This document shows, one piece after another, positions 8,783-17,714 of a DNA stretch of 64,000 nucleotides. A model generated the notes under the pieces. It was not told where the DNA came from and searched no databases. It saw only the letters and a list, made by a program, of their open reading frames with translations. The stretch's first letter is position 1; every line of letters begins with the position of its first letter. Source of the DNA: Pantoea rwandensis (GTDB lineage Bacteria > Pseudomonadota > Gammaproteobacteria > Enterobacterales > Enterobacteriaceae); assembly GCF_000759475.1 (NCBI RefSeq), contig NZ_CP009454.1, positions 2,728,001-2,792,000 on the forward strand, written 5' to 3'. The position numbers and the translations under genes are program-made.

Positions 8783-9832
8783 ATGGACATGCTTAATTCG
8801 ACTCAGCACTTCCTGATCATCGCCTGGTGGTTAGCCTTTGGTATCAGTGTTCTTTTATATATCGCGCTGGATGGCGCCGACCTGGGGGCAGGGATCTTCT
8901 CGCTCTTCGTCCGCGACCATGATGAACGTGGCGCGATCATGTCGGCAATGGCCGGCACCTGGGATGCCAACGAAACCTGGCTGATCGTCGCCGGCGGGAT
9001 TATGTTCGGCACCTTCCCGTTTGTGTACGGTTCGGCGTTTAGCTATCTGATGGTGCCGATGGCGCTGGTACTGTGGGGCATTATGTCTCGTGCGGTTGCC
9101 CTGGAATTCCGTCACCTGGCCTCGCCATTCTGGCAGAAGTTTTCTGACGGCATCTTCGGTGTCGCCAGCCTCGCGGTCACCTTCTTTGGTGGGATGAGCG
9201 TTGGCGCGTTGCTGCAAGGTTTCCAGATGGATTCACCAGCTCAGGGGGTTCCCACCTATGTGGGCGGTGCATTTAACTTTATTTCAGCGTTTTCCATCTG
9301 GACCGGTGTGGCTTCCTGCGTGGCAATGACGCTGGCAGGCGTACTGTTCGTGCGTGCTCGCTTCGAGAAAAATGAACCGATTCGTCAGGATGCAGCACGT
9401 TGGACCGCGGTGATCTTCTGGTTAGCGATTGCTGCCGTGGTGATTACCTGGGTGTGGAGTGCGGTGATCTTCGACTGGGCACGTGCGAAATGGTTTGGTC
9501 CGCATTTCTGGATCTGGGGCCTGTTTGGCTTAATCGCACTGGTCTGTATTGATCAGGTGCGTCGTGACACTCTGAAGGACAAAGATTTTGCAGCGGTGAT
9601 GTGGTTCAATGGCGCGGCATTCATTCTGGGCTTCGGTATGTTACTAACCATGTTCCCATGGATCGTGCCAGGCACCTGGACCATCTGGGCGGGCGCCAGC
9701 CCACAGGTTTCGCTGATTACCTTCACCATGACCATGGGCGGTTTTGTGCCGGTGATGCTGATGTATAACTGGTATCAGATCTGGGTATTCCGCGGCCGCA
9801 TCTCCAAGCTGGTTGGTCACGGGGGACACTAA
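8783..9832 (+). CDS. cioB: bd-type quinol oxidase subunit II (CioB/CydB)
   Basis: 349 residues with about eight to nine membrane helices. The family motif LDGADLGAG lies in the first helix, with GTWDANETWLIVAGG after it. It starts 15 bp after cioA with GGGAGA upstream. It pairs with CioA in the inner membrane. No CydX-like short ORF follows: cydD starts seven bases after the stop, so a small accessory subunit is either absent or encoded elsewhere. Confidence 0.92.
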   Translation: MDMLNSTQHFLIIAWWLAFGISVLLYIALDGADLGAGIFSLFVRDHDERGAIMSAMAGTWDANETWLIVAGGIMFGTFPFVYGSAFSYLMVPMALVLWGIMSRAVALEFRHLASPFWQKFSDGIFGVASLAVTFFGGMSVGALLQGFQMDSPAQGVPTYVGGAFNFISAFSIWTGVASCVAMTLAGVLFVRARFEKNEPIRQDAARWTAVIFWLAIAAVVITWVWSAVIFDWARAKWFGPHFWIWGLFGLIALVCIDQVRRDTLKDKDFAAVMWFNGAAFILGFGMLLTMFPWIVPGTWTIWAGASPQVSLITFTMTMGGFVPVMLMYNWYQIWVFRGRISKLVGHGGH

Positions 9833-9838
9833 GACATC

Positions 9839-11599
9839 ATGTCTGCGAGTTCCCCTCCAAGTGGAATGGCAGCCCGCCTGGCGGAACGTTGGCTTTCGAG
9901 CCTGCGTCGCCAGGCGGGCGGTTTATTTTCACTGTCCATCAGTATGGCGGCGCTCAATGCCATACTGATGATTGCACAGTGCTGGCTGTTAGCCTGGCTG
10001 ATCAGCAACGCTGTGCTTGGCGGTAAAAACTTTACTGCACTCCTGCCTTATCTCTTGTGGCTCCCGGTGGTGATGTTGTTGCGCGCAGGGATCGATATCC
10101 TGCGTCAGGGCTTTGCATTTGAAGCTTCTGCACGTATCCGTCAGGGACTGCGCGGCATGTTGTTAGATCGCATCGCTGCGTTGGGTCCAGCCTGGAGCCA
10201 GCATCAACGTACGGGCAGTATCGCCAGCTCCCTTGGCGAAGGCGTCGAAGCTATCGAAGCCTATTTTTCCGGTTTTCTTCCGCAAAAAATCATCATCGGC
10301 ATTGTGCCGCTAGCCATTCTGGTAGCGCTTTTTCCTTTTGACTGGGTCTCCGGCTTGATCATGCTGATCACCGCGCCGCTGGTGCCGTTGTTCATGATCG
10401 TCGTAGGAAAGGGCGCAGAGAAAATGAGCCTGAAGCAGTGGCACAAACTCAGTCTGATGAGTGCCCACTTCTTTGATGTGATTGCAGGCCTGACAACGCT
10501 TCGTCAGACCAATGCGGCGCGTCGGCAAGCGAACATTATCGCGGCGATCTCGGACAGCTATCGTCAGACCACCATGAAGGTGTTGCGACTGGCATTCCTT
10601 TCATCATTAGTGCTGGAATTTTTTGCCACCATCAGCACCGCGATGGTGGCGGTGTATGTTGGATTCCGTCTGTTCTATGGCGAGATGGGCTTCCTGCCTG
10701 GGCTGTTTGCCTTGTTGCTGGCGCCAGAATTTTTCCGTCCCCTGCGTGATTTGGGCACGCACTATCATGCCCGAATGGATGCCATTGGTGCGACGGAAGG
10801 TCTATTGGCGATCCTGAATGCTGAAGAGCCTGCATCGTCGCAAGGCCACGCCGAACTCCCGGCAAAACCGCGTGAAATCACCGTGGAAGGCGTGAGCTAT
10901 CAGTATGAAGAGGGCGGCGGAGTCGCGGATGTCTCGTTGACTTTGCGAAGCGGGGAAACACTGGCGATTGTCGGCACCAGCGGTGCCGGTAAAACGACGT
11001 TATCACGCCTGTTATTGGGCTTTATTACCCCAAACTCAGGACGCATCGTCATTGATGGCAGCGATCTTTCATCATTAAATCTTCCCGCATGGCAGCAACA
11101 GATTGGCTGGCTCCCGCAGCGGCCGACCCTCTTTGCCGGTTCGATTGCGGAAAATATCCTGTTGTCGCGTTCAGGTATCAGCCAGGCAGAGGTTAAAGCA
11201 GCAGCAAAGCTGGCTCAGGCTGACACGTTTATCCAGTTACTGCCGGCGCAGTATGAATACCGGCTGGGCGACGGTGGGAAAGGGCTGTCCGGTGGGCAGA
11301 TCCAGCGTATTGCGATGGCGCGCGCCGTATTGAGTGCGCCAGCGGTGGTGATTCTTGATGAACCCACGGTGGCGCTGGATCGTCAGACAGCACAGCAAAT
11401 GATTGCCGCGTTGAGTGACACATTACCGGATAGCGCACGCTTGATCATCACCCACGATACGGAGATCGCTGCCACGGCTGACCGGGTTATCGTGCTGGCG
11501 AAAGGGCGTGTAGTCGAGTCGGGAACGCCGCAGGCACTGCGCGATCAGGCTGGGGTATTCGCTGAACTCGAGCGTCTGCAAACAGGAGATCTCGCATGA
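9839..11599 (+). CDS. cydD: CydD, ABC transporter subunit for cytochrome bd assembly
   Basis: 586 residues. An N-terminal exporter-type membrane domain (about 1-330) is followed by an ATPase domain. The latter shows Walker A GTSGAGKTT, signature LSGGQIQR and Walker B VVILDEPT. CydDC exports cysteine and glutathione (and is tied to haem handling) and is required for cytochrome bd maturation. In E. coli cydDC sits with trxB, away from the oxidase genes. Here it follows cioB directly, as in cydABCD operons of Gram-positive bacteria. Confidence 0.93.
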   Translation: MSASSPPSGMAARLAERWLSSLRRQAGGLFSLSISMAALNAILMIAQCWLLAWLISNAVLGGKNFTALLPYLLWLPVVMLLRAGIDILRQGFAFEASARIRQGLRGMLLDRIAALGPAWSQHQRTGSIASSLGEGVEAIEAYFSGFLPQKIIIGIVPLAILVALFPFDWVSGLIMLITAPLVPLFMIVVGKGAEKMSLKQWHKLSLMSAHFFDVIAGLTTLRQTNAARRQANIIAAISDSYRQTTMKVLRLAFLSSLVLEFFATISTAMVAVYVGFRLFYGEMGFLPGLFALLLAPEFFRPLRDLGTHYHARMDAIGATEGLLAILNAEEPASSQGHAELPAKPREITVEGVSYQYEEGGGVADVSLTLRSGETLAIVGTSGAGKTTLSRLLLGFITPNSGRIVIDGSDLSSLNLPAWQQQIGWLPQRPTLFAGSIAENILLSRSGISQAEVKAAAKLAQADTFIQLLPAQYEYRLGDGGKGLSGGQIQRIAMARAVLSAPAVVILDEPTVALDRQTAQQMIAALSDTLPDSARLIITHDTEIAATADRVIVLAKGRVVESGTPQALRDQAGVFAELERLQTGDLA

Positions 11600-13242
11600 A
11601 GGATCTTTGCCATCTCTTGCGCCTGGCGCGCCCATGGCGTTTCCGCATGGCGGTGGGGATATTGCTCTCTGTGATTGTGATTCTCTCCAACGTTGCACTG
11701 CTTGCCTTGTCAGGCTGGTTTATCACCTCCATGGCGCTGGCTGGCGTAGGCTCTCTGGCACTGGAGTTTTTCACTCCGGCTGCGGCGATTCGTGGCCTTG
11801 CGGTATTACGTACTTTCGCGCGTTATCTGGAAAGATTAGTGACGCACGATGCAACGTTGCGCTTATTGTCGGTTTTACGTGTCTGGTTCTATCAACAATT
11901 AGCGCATCTTGCGCCTGCACGACTGCAGGATTTCCGCGATGGGGATGTGCTGGCACGTTTTCGCGCTGATATTGATAGCCTCGACAATTTCTATCTGCGT
12001 ATTCTGACGCCGGCCATTGCAGGGCTGATTTCGTCGCTCATCATTTTGGCAGGAATTTGCTGGTTCTCACCTTCAGTGGCATTGATTGATGCCGTGGTGC
12101 TGATGCTTGCGGGCGTGATCGTGCCCTGGATTGTGGCATCGCTGACGCAAGCCAGTGGCAACCAGATTACTACCGTGCGCTCATCCGTTCAGGCAGCATC
12201 CACCGATTTGGTACGAGGATTAGCAGAGTTACAGCTGGTTGGCGCCGTTAGCCATCAAACCGATCATCTGCGCCAGCTTTCTCAACAACTGATTAGCGCA
12301 CAGCGTCGGCAGGCCTGGATTAGCGCCAGCGGCGGGGCGCTCTGCGCCTTAATGGGGCAGCTCGGGTTATTTTTTGCCTTTATCCTGTTGTTTAACACTG
12401 GCCATGCAACCGGCATTTCTGCCAGTGAAATCGTGATGTTGCTGTTCACCATACTGGCGAGTACTGAAGCGGTGGCTGGGTTGCCCGCTGCCTTTGCCGT
12501 CCTTGGCACTACGCGCGCAGCGGCACGTCGATTGTTCTCGATGACCGAACTGACACCGGCGATCGTCTTGCCTGAAACCAGCTCAGCACCGGAAAACAGT
12601 GAGCTGTCATTTGATTCAGTCACTATGCGTTATTCACCTGATGCTCCCAACGTACTGGATAAGCTGAGTTTTACCGTGCCCGTCGGCCATTGCCTGGCGA
12701 TTTTGGGCCCCAGCGGAGCGGGTAAAACCACCGTATTGAATCTGGTACAGGGATTCTGGGAAACGACAGCGGGAGATGTCACTATTGGCGGTCGTCCGGT
12801 CAGGACGCTTTCTGAAGATACACTGCGTCAGATGATCTCGGTGGTTGGCCAGAAAACCTATCTCTTCAACGCATCGATTCGAGACAACCTGCGCCTGGTT
12901 GCACCGGATGCGGATGACGAGGCTTTATGGGATGCACTGGCGCGCGCCGCTTTAGACGACGAAGTTCGCGCATTTCCGCTGGGGCTCGACACCCTGGTGG
13001 GAGAGTTAGGAGGGCGTCTGTCTGGTGGTCAGGCCCGCAGGATTGGGATTGCCCGCGCGTATCTTTCCCATGCGCCGATCGTGTTGCTGGACGAGCCCAC
13101 CGAAGGGCTAGACGCAGTAAATACCGAATTAGTGCTTAACTGCTTGAAAGAACTCATTAAGGGTAAAACCACGTTGCTGGTGACCCATCAGATCCAGCCA
13201 CTTTCCCTCGCGGACAGTCGGTTACTGCTCGATAAACAATAA
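11596..13242 (+). CDS. cydC: CydC, ABC transporter subunit for cytochrome bd assembly
   Basis: 548 residues, heterodimer partner of CydD. Its start overlaps the cydD stop (ATGA). The membrane domain spans about 1-310. The ATPase domain has Walker A GPSGAGKTT, signature LSGGQARR and Walker B IVLLDEPTEGLD. All catalytic motifs look intact. It completes the cioAB-cydDC operon; a 12-bp stem follows 33 bases after the stop. Confidence 0.93.
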   Translation: MKDLCHLLRLARPWRFRMAVGILLSVIVILSNVALLALSGWFITSMALAGVGSLALEFFTPAAAIRGLAVLRTFARYLERLVTHDATLRLLSVLRVWFYQQLAHLAPARLQDFRDGDVLARFRADIDSLDNFYLRILTPAIAGLISSLIILAGICWFSPSVALIDAVVLMLAGVIVPWIVASLTQASGNQITTVRSSVQAASTDLVRGLAELQLVGAVSHQTDHLRQLSQQLISAQRRQAWISASGGALCALMGQLGLFFAFILLFNTGHATGISASEIVMLLFTILASTEAVAGLPAAFAVLGTTRAAARRLFSMTELTPAIVLPETSSAPENSELSFDSVTMRYSPDAPNVLDKLSFTVPVGHCLAILGPSGAGKTTVLNLVQGFWETTAGDVTIGGRPVRTLSEDTLRQMISVVGQKTYLFNASIRDNLRLVAPDADDEALWDALARAALDDEVRAFPLGLDTLVGELGGRLSGGQARRIGIARAYLSHAPIVLLDEPTEGLDAVNTELVLNCLKELIKGKTTLLVTHQIQPLSLADSRLLLDKQ

Positions 13243-13274
13243 CAAGAGCAGGGATCTGTTTTTTGGTTTATTTA

Positions 13275-13303
13275 CATCTGCTTAGGGTCAACCTGAGCAG
13301 ATG
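13275..13303. terminator. 12-bp stem-loop after cydC
   Basis: CATCTGCTTAGG (13275-13286) pairs with CCTGAGCAGATG (13292-13303) with one T-G wobble and a five-base loop. It lies between cydC and the small YlcI/YnfO-family gene. There is no T-run on the cydC side, so it may be a weak terminator, a processing signal or an operator. Confidence 0.5.
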
Positions 13304-13352
13304 CTTAATCAATACAAAAATAAACTTGTGAGACAACTGACCAGGGATCACC

Positions 13353-13523
13353 ATGGATAAAATGACAAACTCCAAAACCCGAAGAAAACATATTCGTTTC
13401 CCACATCTGCTGATTGATCAAATCGAAGAGAGTATGAAGAGCGAAAACATTCAAAACTTCTCAGCCTGGGTTGTCGAAGCCTGTCGTCTGAAAGCGCGGG
13501 AAGCTGGCAACGCAAAGAAGTAA
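13353..13523 (+). CDS. YlcI/YnfO-family (DUF3950-like) small protein
   Basis: 56 residues, basic. It begins MDKMTNSKTRRKHIRFPHLL and carries the core NFSAWVVEACRLKARE. This layout (basic start, hxIRFP, then an amphipathic segment and FSAWVxEACR) fits the YlcI/YnfO family and resembles a ribbon-helix-helix DNA-binding protein. AGGGA lies seven to ten bases before the ATG. In E. coli relatives occur in prophage regions, one of them in the Qin prophage that also contains dif. Here the gene ends 204 bp before dif. Function is not known; DNA binding is an inference from the fold. Confidence 0.75.
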   Translation: MDKMTNSKTRRKHIRFPHLLIDQIEESMKSENIQNFSAWVVEACRLKAREAGNAKK

Positions 13524-13953
13524 TTCATCATTTCCCGTCGGTGGCATGTTGTCATCGCTGACGTGTAGCGGACGGGAAACCTCATCTGACTGACTCTTCA
13601 CATTTTCATTTCACGTCTTTGTCCGATGCCAGAAACCGTCGCATCAGTGGAACACCATAGAGCATATTCAACTCAACAAAACACTCGCATTTCCCAGGGG
13701 GGCATCTTAACTTAGCCAGATAACCAAAGGGCGCATAATGTATATTATGTTAAATTACGTATCAGAATGCGCACCAGAAGCTGTACACCATGCTCACCCG
13801 CTCTCCACTGTCTTGTCCTGTCAGACTGTCTCGACTGCTAATCGACATCCTGCTGATCGTTTATGGCAATACAGGAAATGGTTATTTCCCCGCACTGACC
13901 TAACCGGCTTCAATTGCGTATAAGCCATCAAACCTCCCATGCTGTTCGATGGC
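13524..13953. other. Gene-free terminus segment containing dif
   Basis: 430 bp between the YlcI/YnfO-like gene and the AbiEii remnant. A 61-codon frame at 13738-13923 begins inside dif and has no ribosome site or family resemblance, so I do not call it. The only recognised element is dif. Confidence 0.6.
13728..13755 (+). other. dif: dif chromosome dimer resolution site (XerCD)
   Basis: The XerC arm reads AGGGCGCATAA (13728-13738), the six-base centre TGTATA (13739-13744) and the XerD arm TTATGTTAAAT (13745-13755). Compared with the 28-bp E. coli dif as I know it, 26 bases are identical. The two differences are at positions 1 and 3 of the XerC arm. The centre and XerD arm are perfect. This is where XerC/XerD with FtsK resolve chromosome dimers, and it places the window at the replication terminus. 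Confidence 0.93.
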
Positions 13954-14403
13954 TCACAGAGTAAATGACTCATCATGGGCTTTACCTCTCAACTCGTTTT
14001 GTAGAGACACGAGTAGCGACGATAACCGACCGCTGGCATAAGTGATGAATTCTGGGCGCCCCAATGTACGGTCAAAAACCTGCTGTGGCAGGAATCTTTT
14101 CATCTCATTGTAAAAGCGGCCATCACCTACAATTGCACCAATGCTTTGAATACGTTGTGCCAGCAATTCATCATAATGCGGGATTTTATAGTCATTGATT
14201 TTTTTCTTAACTAAATCAATTTCATAAACAGCATTCTGTTGCATTAGCCAGGGCAAATCCCAGAGATCTCGGTAACGAATATACCTTGTGGTTGCGGCGA
14301 GAGAGATAAGTTTGTCACTCATAATTTCGTTGAGAGATTCACACATAACCAGCGTATCGCTGTAACCATCAGGCAAAACGCTGTAATTGCGTGTCAGTGA
14401 CAT
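13954..14403 (-). pseudogene. Truncated AbiEii/AbiGii-type nucleotidyltransferase toxin (C-terminal part)
   Basis: 149 residues that match only the C-terminal half of the AbiEii family. The recognisable block is EIMSDKLISLAATTRY followed by IRYRDLWDLPWL, equivalent to the conserved (A/S)DK(L/I) and RDLxD(I/L)xWL elements. The N-terminal nucleotidyltransferase core with its G-S and DxD-type motifs is absent, and full-length members have about 280-300 residues. An in-frame stop lies eight codons upstream of the ATG, so the missing half is not in frame. No AbiEi antitoxin gene flanks it. I read it as a decayed type IV toxin-antitoxin remnant beside dif. Confidence 0.75.
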
Positions 14404-14719
14404 GGGTTTTCTGGTGTGTAGCCTTCACGTAGACTTAGTTTATTCTCGCTGATACTGTCCAGCCTAAGCGAGATATCAATCCGCCTTCAAAAATCGTATA
14501 AATCACCATCAGATTAAGGCGTCGCTACGCCAATCTTTAGCAATAATCCCTCACATGAAATCTCAGAATTCACGTAGCGACGTCTGAGAATGCAGCGTTC
14601 GGCCAGCGTCTTAAACCGACAATCATTCAAATCCCGATAGGATTCGTAACAGCTATCTCAGGCGTTTTTCCTGCCATCAACTACAGTTAACTGATTCAAA
14701 CCCCAGCAAAAAAGACATC
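14404..14719. other. Gene-free segment with interrupted inverted repeat
   Basis: 316 bp upstream of the DUF1345 gene. A 10-bp inverted repeat is formed by CGTCGCTACG (14520-14529) and CGTAGCGACG (14573-14582), 43 bases apart. A second shorter pair, CTCAGA and TCTGAG, overlaps its right arm. It may contain the promoter of the next gene, and the missing AbiEii N-terminus would have lain here. Confidence 0.5.
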
Positions 14720-15379
14720 ATGCCCTTTTCTCTCACCACACATCTGTTCGCGCGACTACGTCTGTTAATCTCGATTGTTGCCGGTGTTGCCTGCTATTTC
14801 TTGCTCCCTGCAAAACTGGGCGAGTTGCAACGCGTATTGATTGGATGGAATGTGCTGGCGTGGCTTTATCTGTGGTTTATCTGGTTTCGCATGCTGCGTA
14901 CCGATGCTGGCGAGATCAAGCGTATCGCCCAGATGCAAGATCAGAGCGCCGCGTTGGTCTTGGGCATGGTCATTGTGGCCTGCATGATCAGCATCGTAGC
15001 GATCATGAGCGAACTCCCGGCACTAAAAACTCTCAATGGCACGCCGCGCGTATTACATCTGTTATTAACCGCGATGACGTTGATTGTCTCCTGGGCATTA
15101 CTGCCGAGTTCATTTGCCATGCATTACGCACACCAACACTATTTGCGTCGCACTCAGGACGTCACACCCATGATTTTCCCGGAAAAACCGGACGAACCGG
15201 CTTACTGGGATTTCCTCTATTTCTCATTCACCATCGCAGTTGCATCGCAGACCGCTGATGTGGCAACCGGTACCACCGAAATGCGCAAGCTGGCGCTGCT
15301 GCAATCGGTGATCTCGTTTATTTTCAATCTGGCCATTCTGGGATTGTCGGTGAATGTCGGCGCCGGATTGCTGAGTTAA
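14720..15379 (+). CDS. DUF1345-family inner membrane protein
   Basis: 219 residues with five predicted membrane helices. The family hallmark is the C-terminal YWDFLYFSFTIAVASQTAD followed by a hydrophobic helix, which resembles the pore region of two-helix ion channels. Function is unknown; DUF1345 proteins are widespread in Proteobacteria. The ribosome site is weak (AAAAAAGA). It converges with the next gene, whose stop lies four bases away. Confidence 0.8.
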   Translation: MPFSLTTHLFARLRLLISIVAGVACYFLLPAKLGELQRVLIGWNVLAWLYLWFIWFRMLRTDAGEIKRIAQMQDQSAALVLGMVIVACMISIVAIMSELPALKTLNGTPRVLHLLLTAMTLIVSWALLPSSFAMHYAHQHYLRRTQDVTPMIFPEKPDEPAYWDFLYFSFTIAVASQTADVATGTTEMRKLALLQSVISFIFNLAILGLSVNVGAGLLS

Positions 15380-15382
15380 CCC

Positions 15383-15691
15383 TTAACGACGCCCTTTATT
15401 AATTGAGGCAGACCAGTTGAAGTCACTGACTTCGCTGGCAGATTGCGCTTCAGGTTTCTTGCGGCGCGTCGGTGTTTTTTTGGCTTTGTCCGCTTTGGCT
15501 TTTTCTTTGGCTAGCTTGATGGTCATCACTTGCTGACGCGCGTCTGCGGTATATTCTTTCTCTTTCTTCGCATCAGGCTCTTTACCGCTGCGCTGGCGAT
15601 GTTTTTCCATTAACCCTTTGAAGATCTCATCCACTTCAATTCGTTCGGCTTCATTAAACTGATCGATTGAAATCATTTTCTTATCGCTCAT
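15383..15691 (-). CDS. Conserved hypothetical, highly charged protein
   Basis: 102 residues with a GAGGAA ribosome site. Lys, Glu, Arg and Ala dominate; residues 20-80 are probably helical and the C-terminus is disordered (KKTPTRRKKPEAQ, then FNWSASINKGRR). There is no signal peptide or membrane segment. I recognise no family. The good ribosome site and sensible codon use support a real gene. Confidence 0.6.
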   Translation of the reverse strand: MSDKKMISIDQFNEAERIEVDEIFKGLMEKHRQRSGKEPDAKKEKEYTADARQQVMTIKLAKEKAKADKAKKTPTRRKKPEAQSASEVSDFNWSASINKGRR

Positions 15692-15800
15692 CGCGTTATT
15701 TCCTCAGTAAATGGCTAAGCTCAAGTCTACACCATTGCTGCCGGCGCGGCTTTCTTGTAATCTTGCCCGCCAATCATCCGCCTGCCAATTAGGACGTAAT

Positions 15801-16079
15801 ATGACCGCTCACTCTTCTAAAGATCCCATGCACGGCGTGACGCTCGAGATGATTGTTAATGCGTTAGTGGCACATTATGGCTGGGTCGAACTCAGTAAAC
15901 TCGTCAATATCAACTGCTTTAAAAACGATCCCAGCGTAAAATCCAGCCTCAAATTCCTGCGCCGCACACCCTGGGCGCGTGCTGAAGTGGAAGCGCTCTA
16001 CCTCGATTCTCTTGAGGAACCCGCCAAACAAGATTCGGTGGAAAGTGGCTTTAATCCCTGGACCCAGGGCCACAAATAA
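15801..16079 (+). CDS. VF530-family (DUF2132) protein
   Basis: 92 residues from the ATG at 15801, preceded by AGGA; a longer frame from 15711 has no good ribosome site. The family pattern is clear: [21 protein letters not shown], then [24 protein letters not shown], and a short tail. VF530 proteins are small helical proteins; the Vibrio fischeri member was reported to bind nucleic acid. Cellular role unknown. Confidence 0.85.
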   Translation: MTAHSSKDPMHGVTLEMIVNALVAHYGWVELSKLVNINCFKNDPSVKSSLKFLRRTPWARAEVEALYLDSLEEPAKQDSVESGFNPWTQGHK

Positions 16080-16283
16080 CCACAGCGGCTGACGCTCTGC
16101 TCGCCCTTTCCTTTTGGACAACCTTGCCAGCGTCATCACATTTTCCAATGACAGGCTGCCTTGTAACTTCGTTTCTCGCGTGACAATATCGATACATGTA
16201 TATACATGTATCACCCATTGCAAACACAACTGATAAACAAAAATAACATAACGCACTGCGTTCATTGTTTCAGCGAGGAAACT

Positions 16284-17714
16284 ATGTCAGCCGAATCACC
16301 TGCAGCCGATTATTCAGGCAGTGAAAACCAGCGCCTGTCTGAAACCCGCTCCATCGATTACATTCCGCTCCGCGAACGCCATGGCCACCCTTTTAGCCAG
16401 TTCACACTCTGGTTTGGCGGTAACCTGCAAATCACCGCCATTGTCACCGGAGCCCTCGCCGTGGTGCTGGGCGGCGATGTGGTGTGGTCGCTTGTGGGTC
16501 TGTTAGTAGGCCAGATTATTGGTGCCGCCATCATGTCGTTGCATGCTATTCAAGGCCCGCGCTTGGGCTTGCCACAGATGATCACCAGCCGCATGCAGTT
16601 TGGCGTGTATGGTGCGGTGATCCCGCTGGTACTGGTATGTATTATGTATATCGGATTTTCGGCCAGCGGCACCGTGTTGGCCGGTCAGGCACTGGCAAAG
16701 TTGATTAATGTTAGCAACGCGACCGGGATGATCCTGTTCAGCGCCATCATTGTCGTGATTGCGGTGCTTGGATATCGGGTGATTCACAAGCTGGGTAAAG
16801 TGGCGAGCGTCATCGGGGTGCTGGCTTTTGCTTACCTGTTTATCACCCTGCTTTCCACGCATGATTTGTCCGCCGTATGGCAAAATCAGCACTTCACGAT
16901 TGCCAATTTCCTGCTGGTCGTTTCGCTATCTTCTTCCTGGCAGATAGCATTTTGCCCTTATGTCTCTGATTACTCACGCTACCTGCCGGCTAACGTATCG
17001 GCGAACAAGCTGTTCAGCTCGGTGTTTTTCGGCACCGTATTAGGCACACAGGCCTCAATGACGTTGGGCGTGATTGTGGCGGCTATTGCAGGAAAAGCGT
17101 TTTCCGGCAATGAAGTGGGATATATCGTTGGTCTGGGCAGTAGCGCGACCATGGCAATGGTGATCTACTTCGCTATCTGTTTTGGCAAGATTACCTTCAC
17201 TACCCTGAATGCTTACGGCAGCTTTATGTCACTCACCACTATTGTGTCAGGGTTCCGGCAGCAAACGTCTCTCAGTCGTGGTGGTCGTATTTTGTTTGTG
17301 GTGCTGATGGTCACGATAGCCTGCATCATCGCACTGATCAGCGAACCGGCCTTCCTCAAGTCGTTTACCCATTTCCTGTTGTTCCTGCTGGCCTTCTTTG
17401 TTCCGTGGAGCGCAATCAGCCTTACCGATTTTTATCTGATCACCAAAGGACGCGTCGATATTCCGGCACTTTCACAACCTGATGGCCGTTACGGTCGCTG
17501 GAACTGGGGTGGGATTGTGGTGTATTGCCTTGGCGTCTTGGTGCAGCTGCCGTTTATTGATAATCCGCTGCACCATGGCTCATTAACCTGGATATTTGCG
17601 GGTAATGATGTGTCGTGGGTTATTGGTTGGTTTGTCACCGCATTGCTGTGGTTAGCTGCACGTCGGTGGGATCGCCGTGGCACGCTGGAAAGATCGATCC
17701 ACCCTGCGGAGTGA
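16284..17714 (+). CDS. NCS1-family nucleobase (cytosine/purine-type) permease
   Basis: 476 residues with about twelve membrane helices. The start at 16284 has GAGGAA before it. The NCS1 pattern is visible in WFGGNLQITAIVTGALAVVLGGD near residue 45 and in the substrate-site region ISDYSRYLP-like segment, here VSDYSRYLPANVS near 240. NCS1 members import cytosine, purines, allantoin, hydantoins or thiamine precursors. No catabolic partner gene lies nearby to fix the substrate, so only the family is assigned. Its stop codon lies within a perfect matS site. Confidence 0.83.
   Translation: MSAESPAADYSGSENQRLSETRSIDYIPLRERHGHPFSQFTLWFGGNLQITAIVTGALAVVLGGDVVWSLVGLLVGQIIGAAIMSLHAIQGPRLGLPQMITSRMQFGVYGAVIPLVLVCIMYIGFSASGTVLAGQALAKLINVSNATGMILFSAIIVVIAVLGYRVIHKLGKVASVIGVLAFAYLFITLLSTHDLSAVWQNQHFTIANFLLVVSLSSSWQIAFCPYVSDYSRYLPANVSANKLFSSVFFGTVLGTQASMTLGVIVAAIAGKAFSGNEVGYIVGLGSSATMAMVIYFAICFGKITFTTLNAYGSFMSLTTIVSGFRQQTSLSRGGRILFVVLMVTIACIIALISEPAFLKSFTHFLLFLLAFFVPWSAISLTDFYLITKGRVDIPALSQPDGRYGRWNWGGIVVYCLGVLVQLPFIDNPLHHGSLTWIFAGNDVSWVIGWFVTALLWLAARRWDRRGTLERSIHPAE

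Noticed and set aside
13738..13923. 61-codon frame starting in dif
   Set aside because: Its ATG is part of dif, there is no ribosome site, and the sequence looks like no protein; dif explains the DNA.
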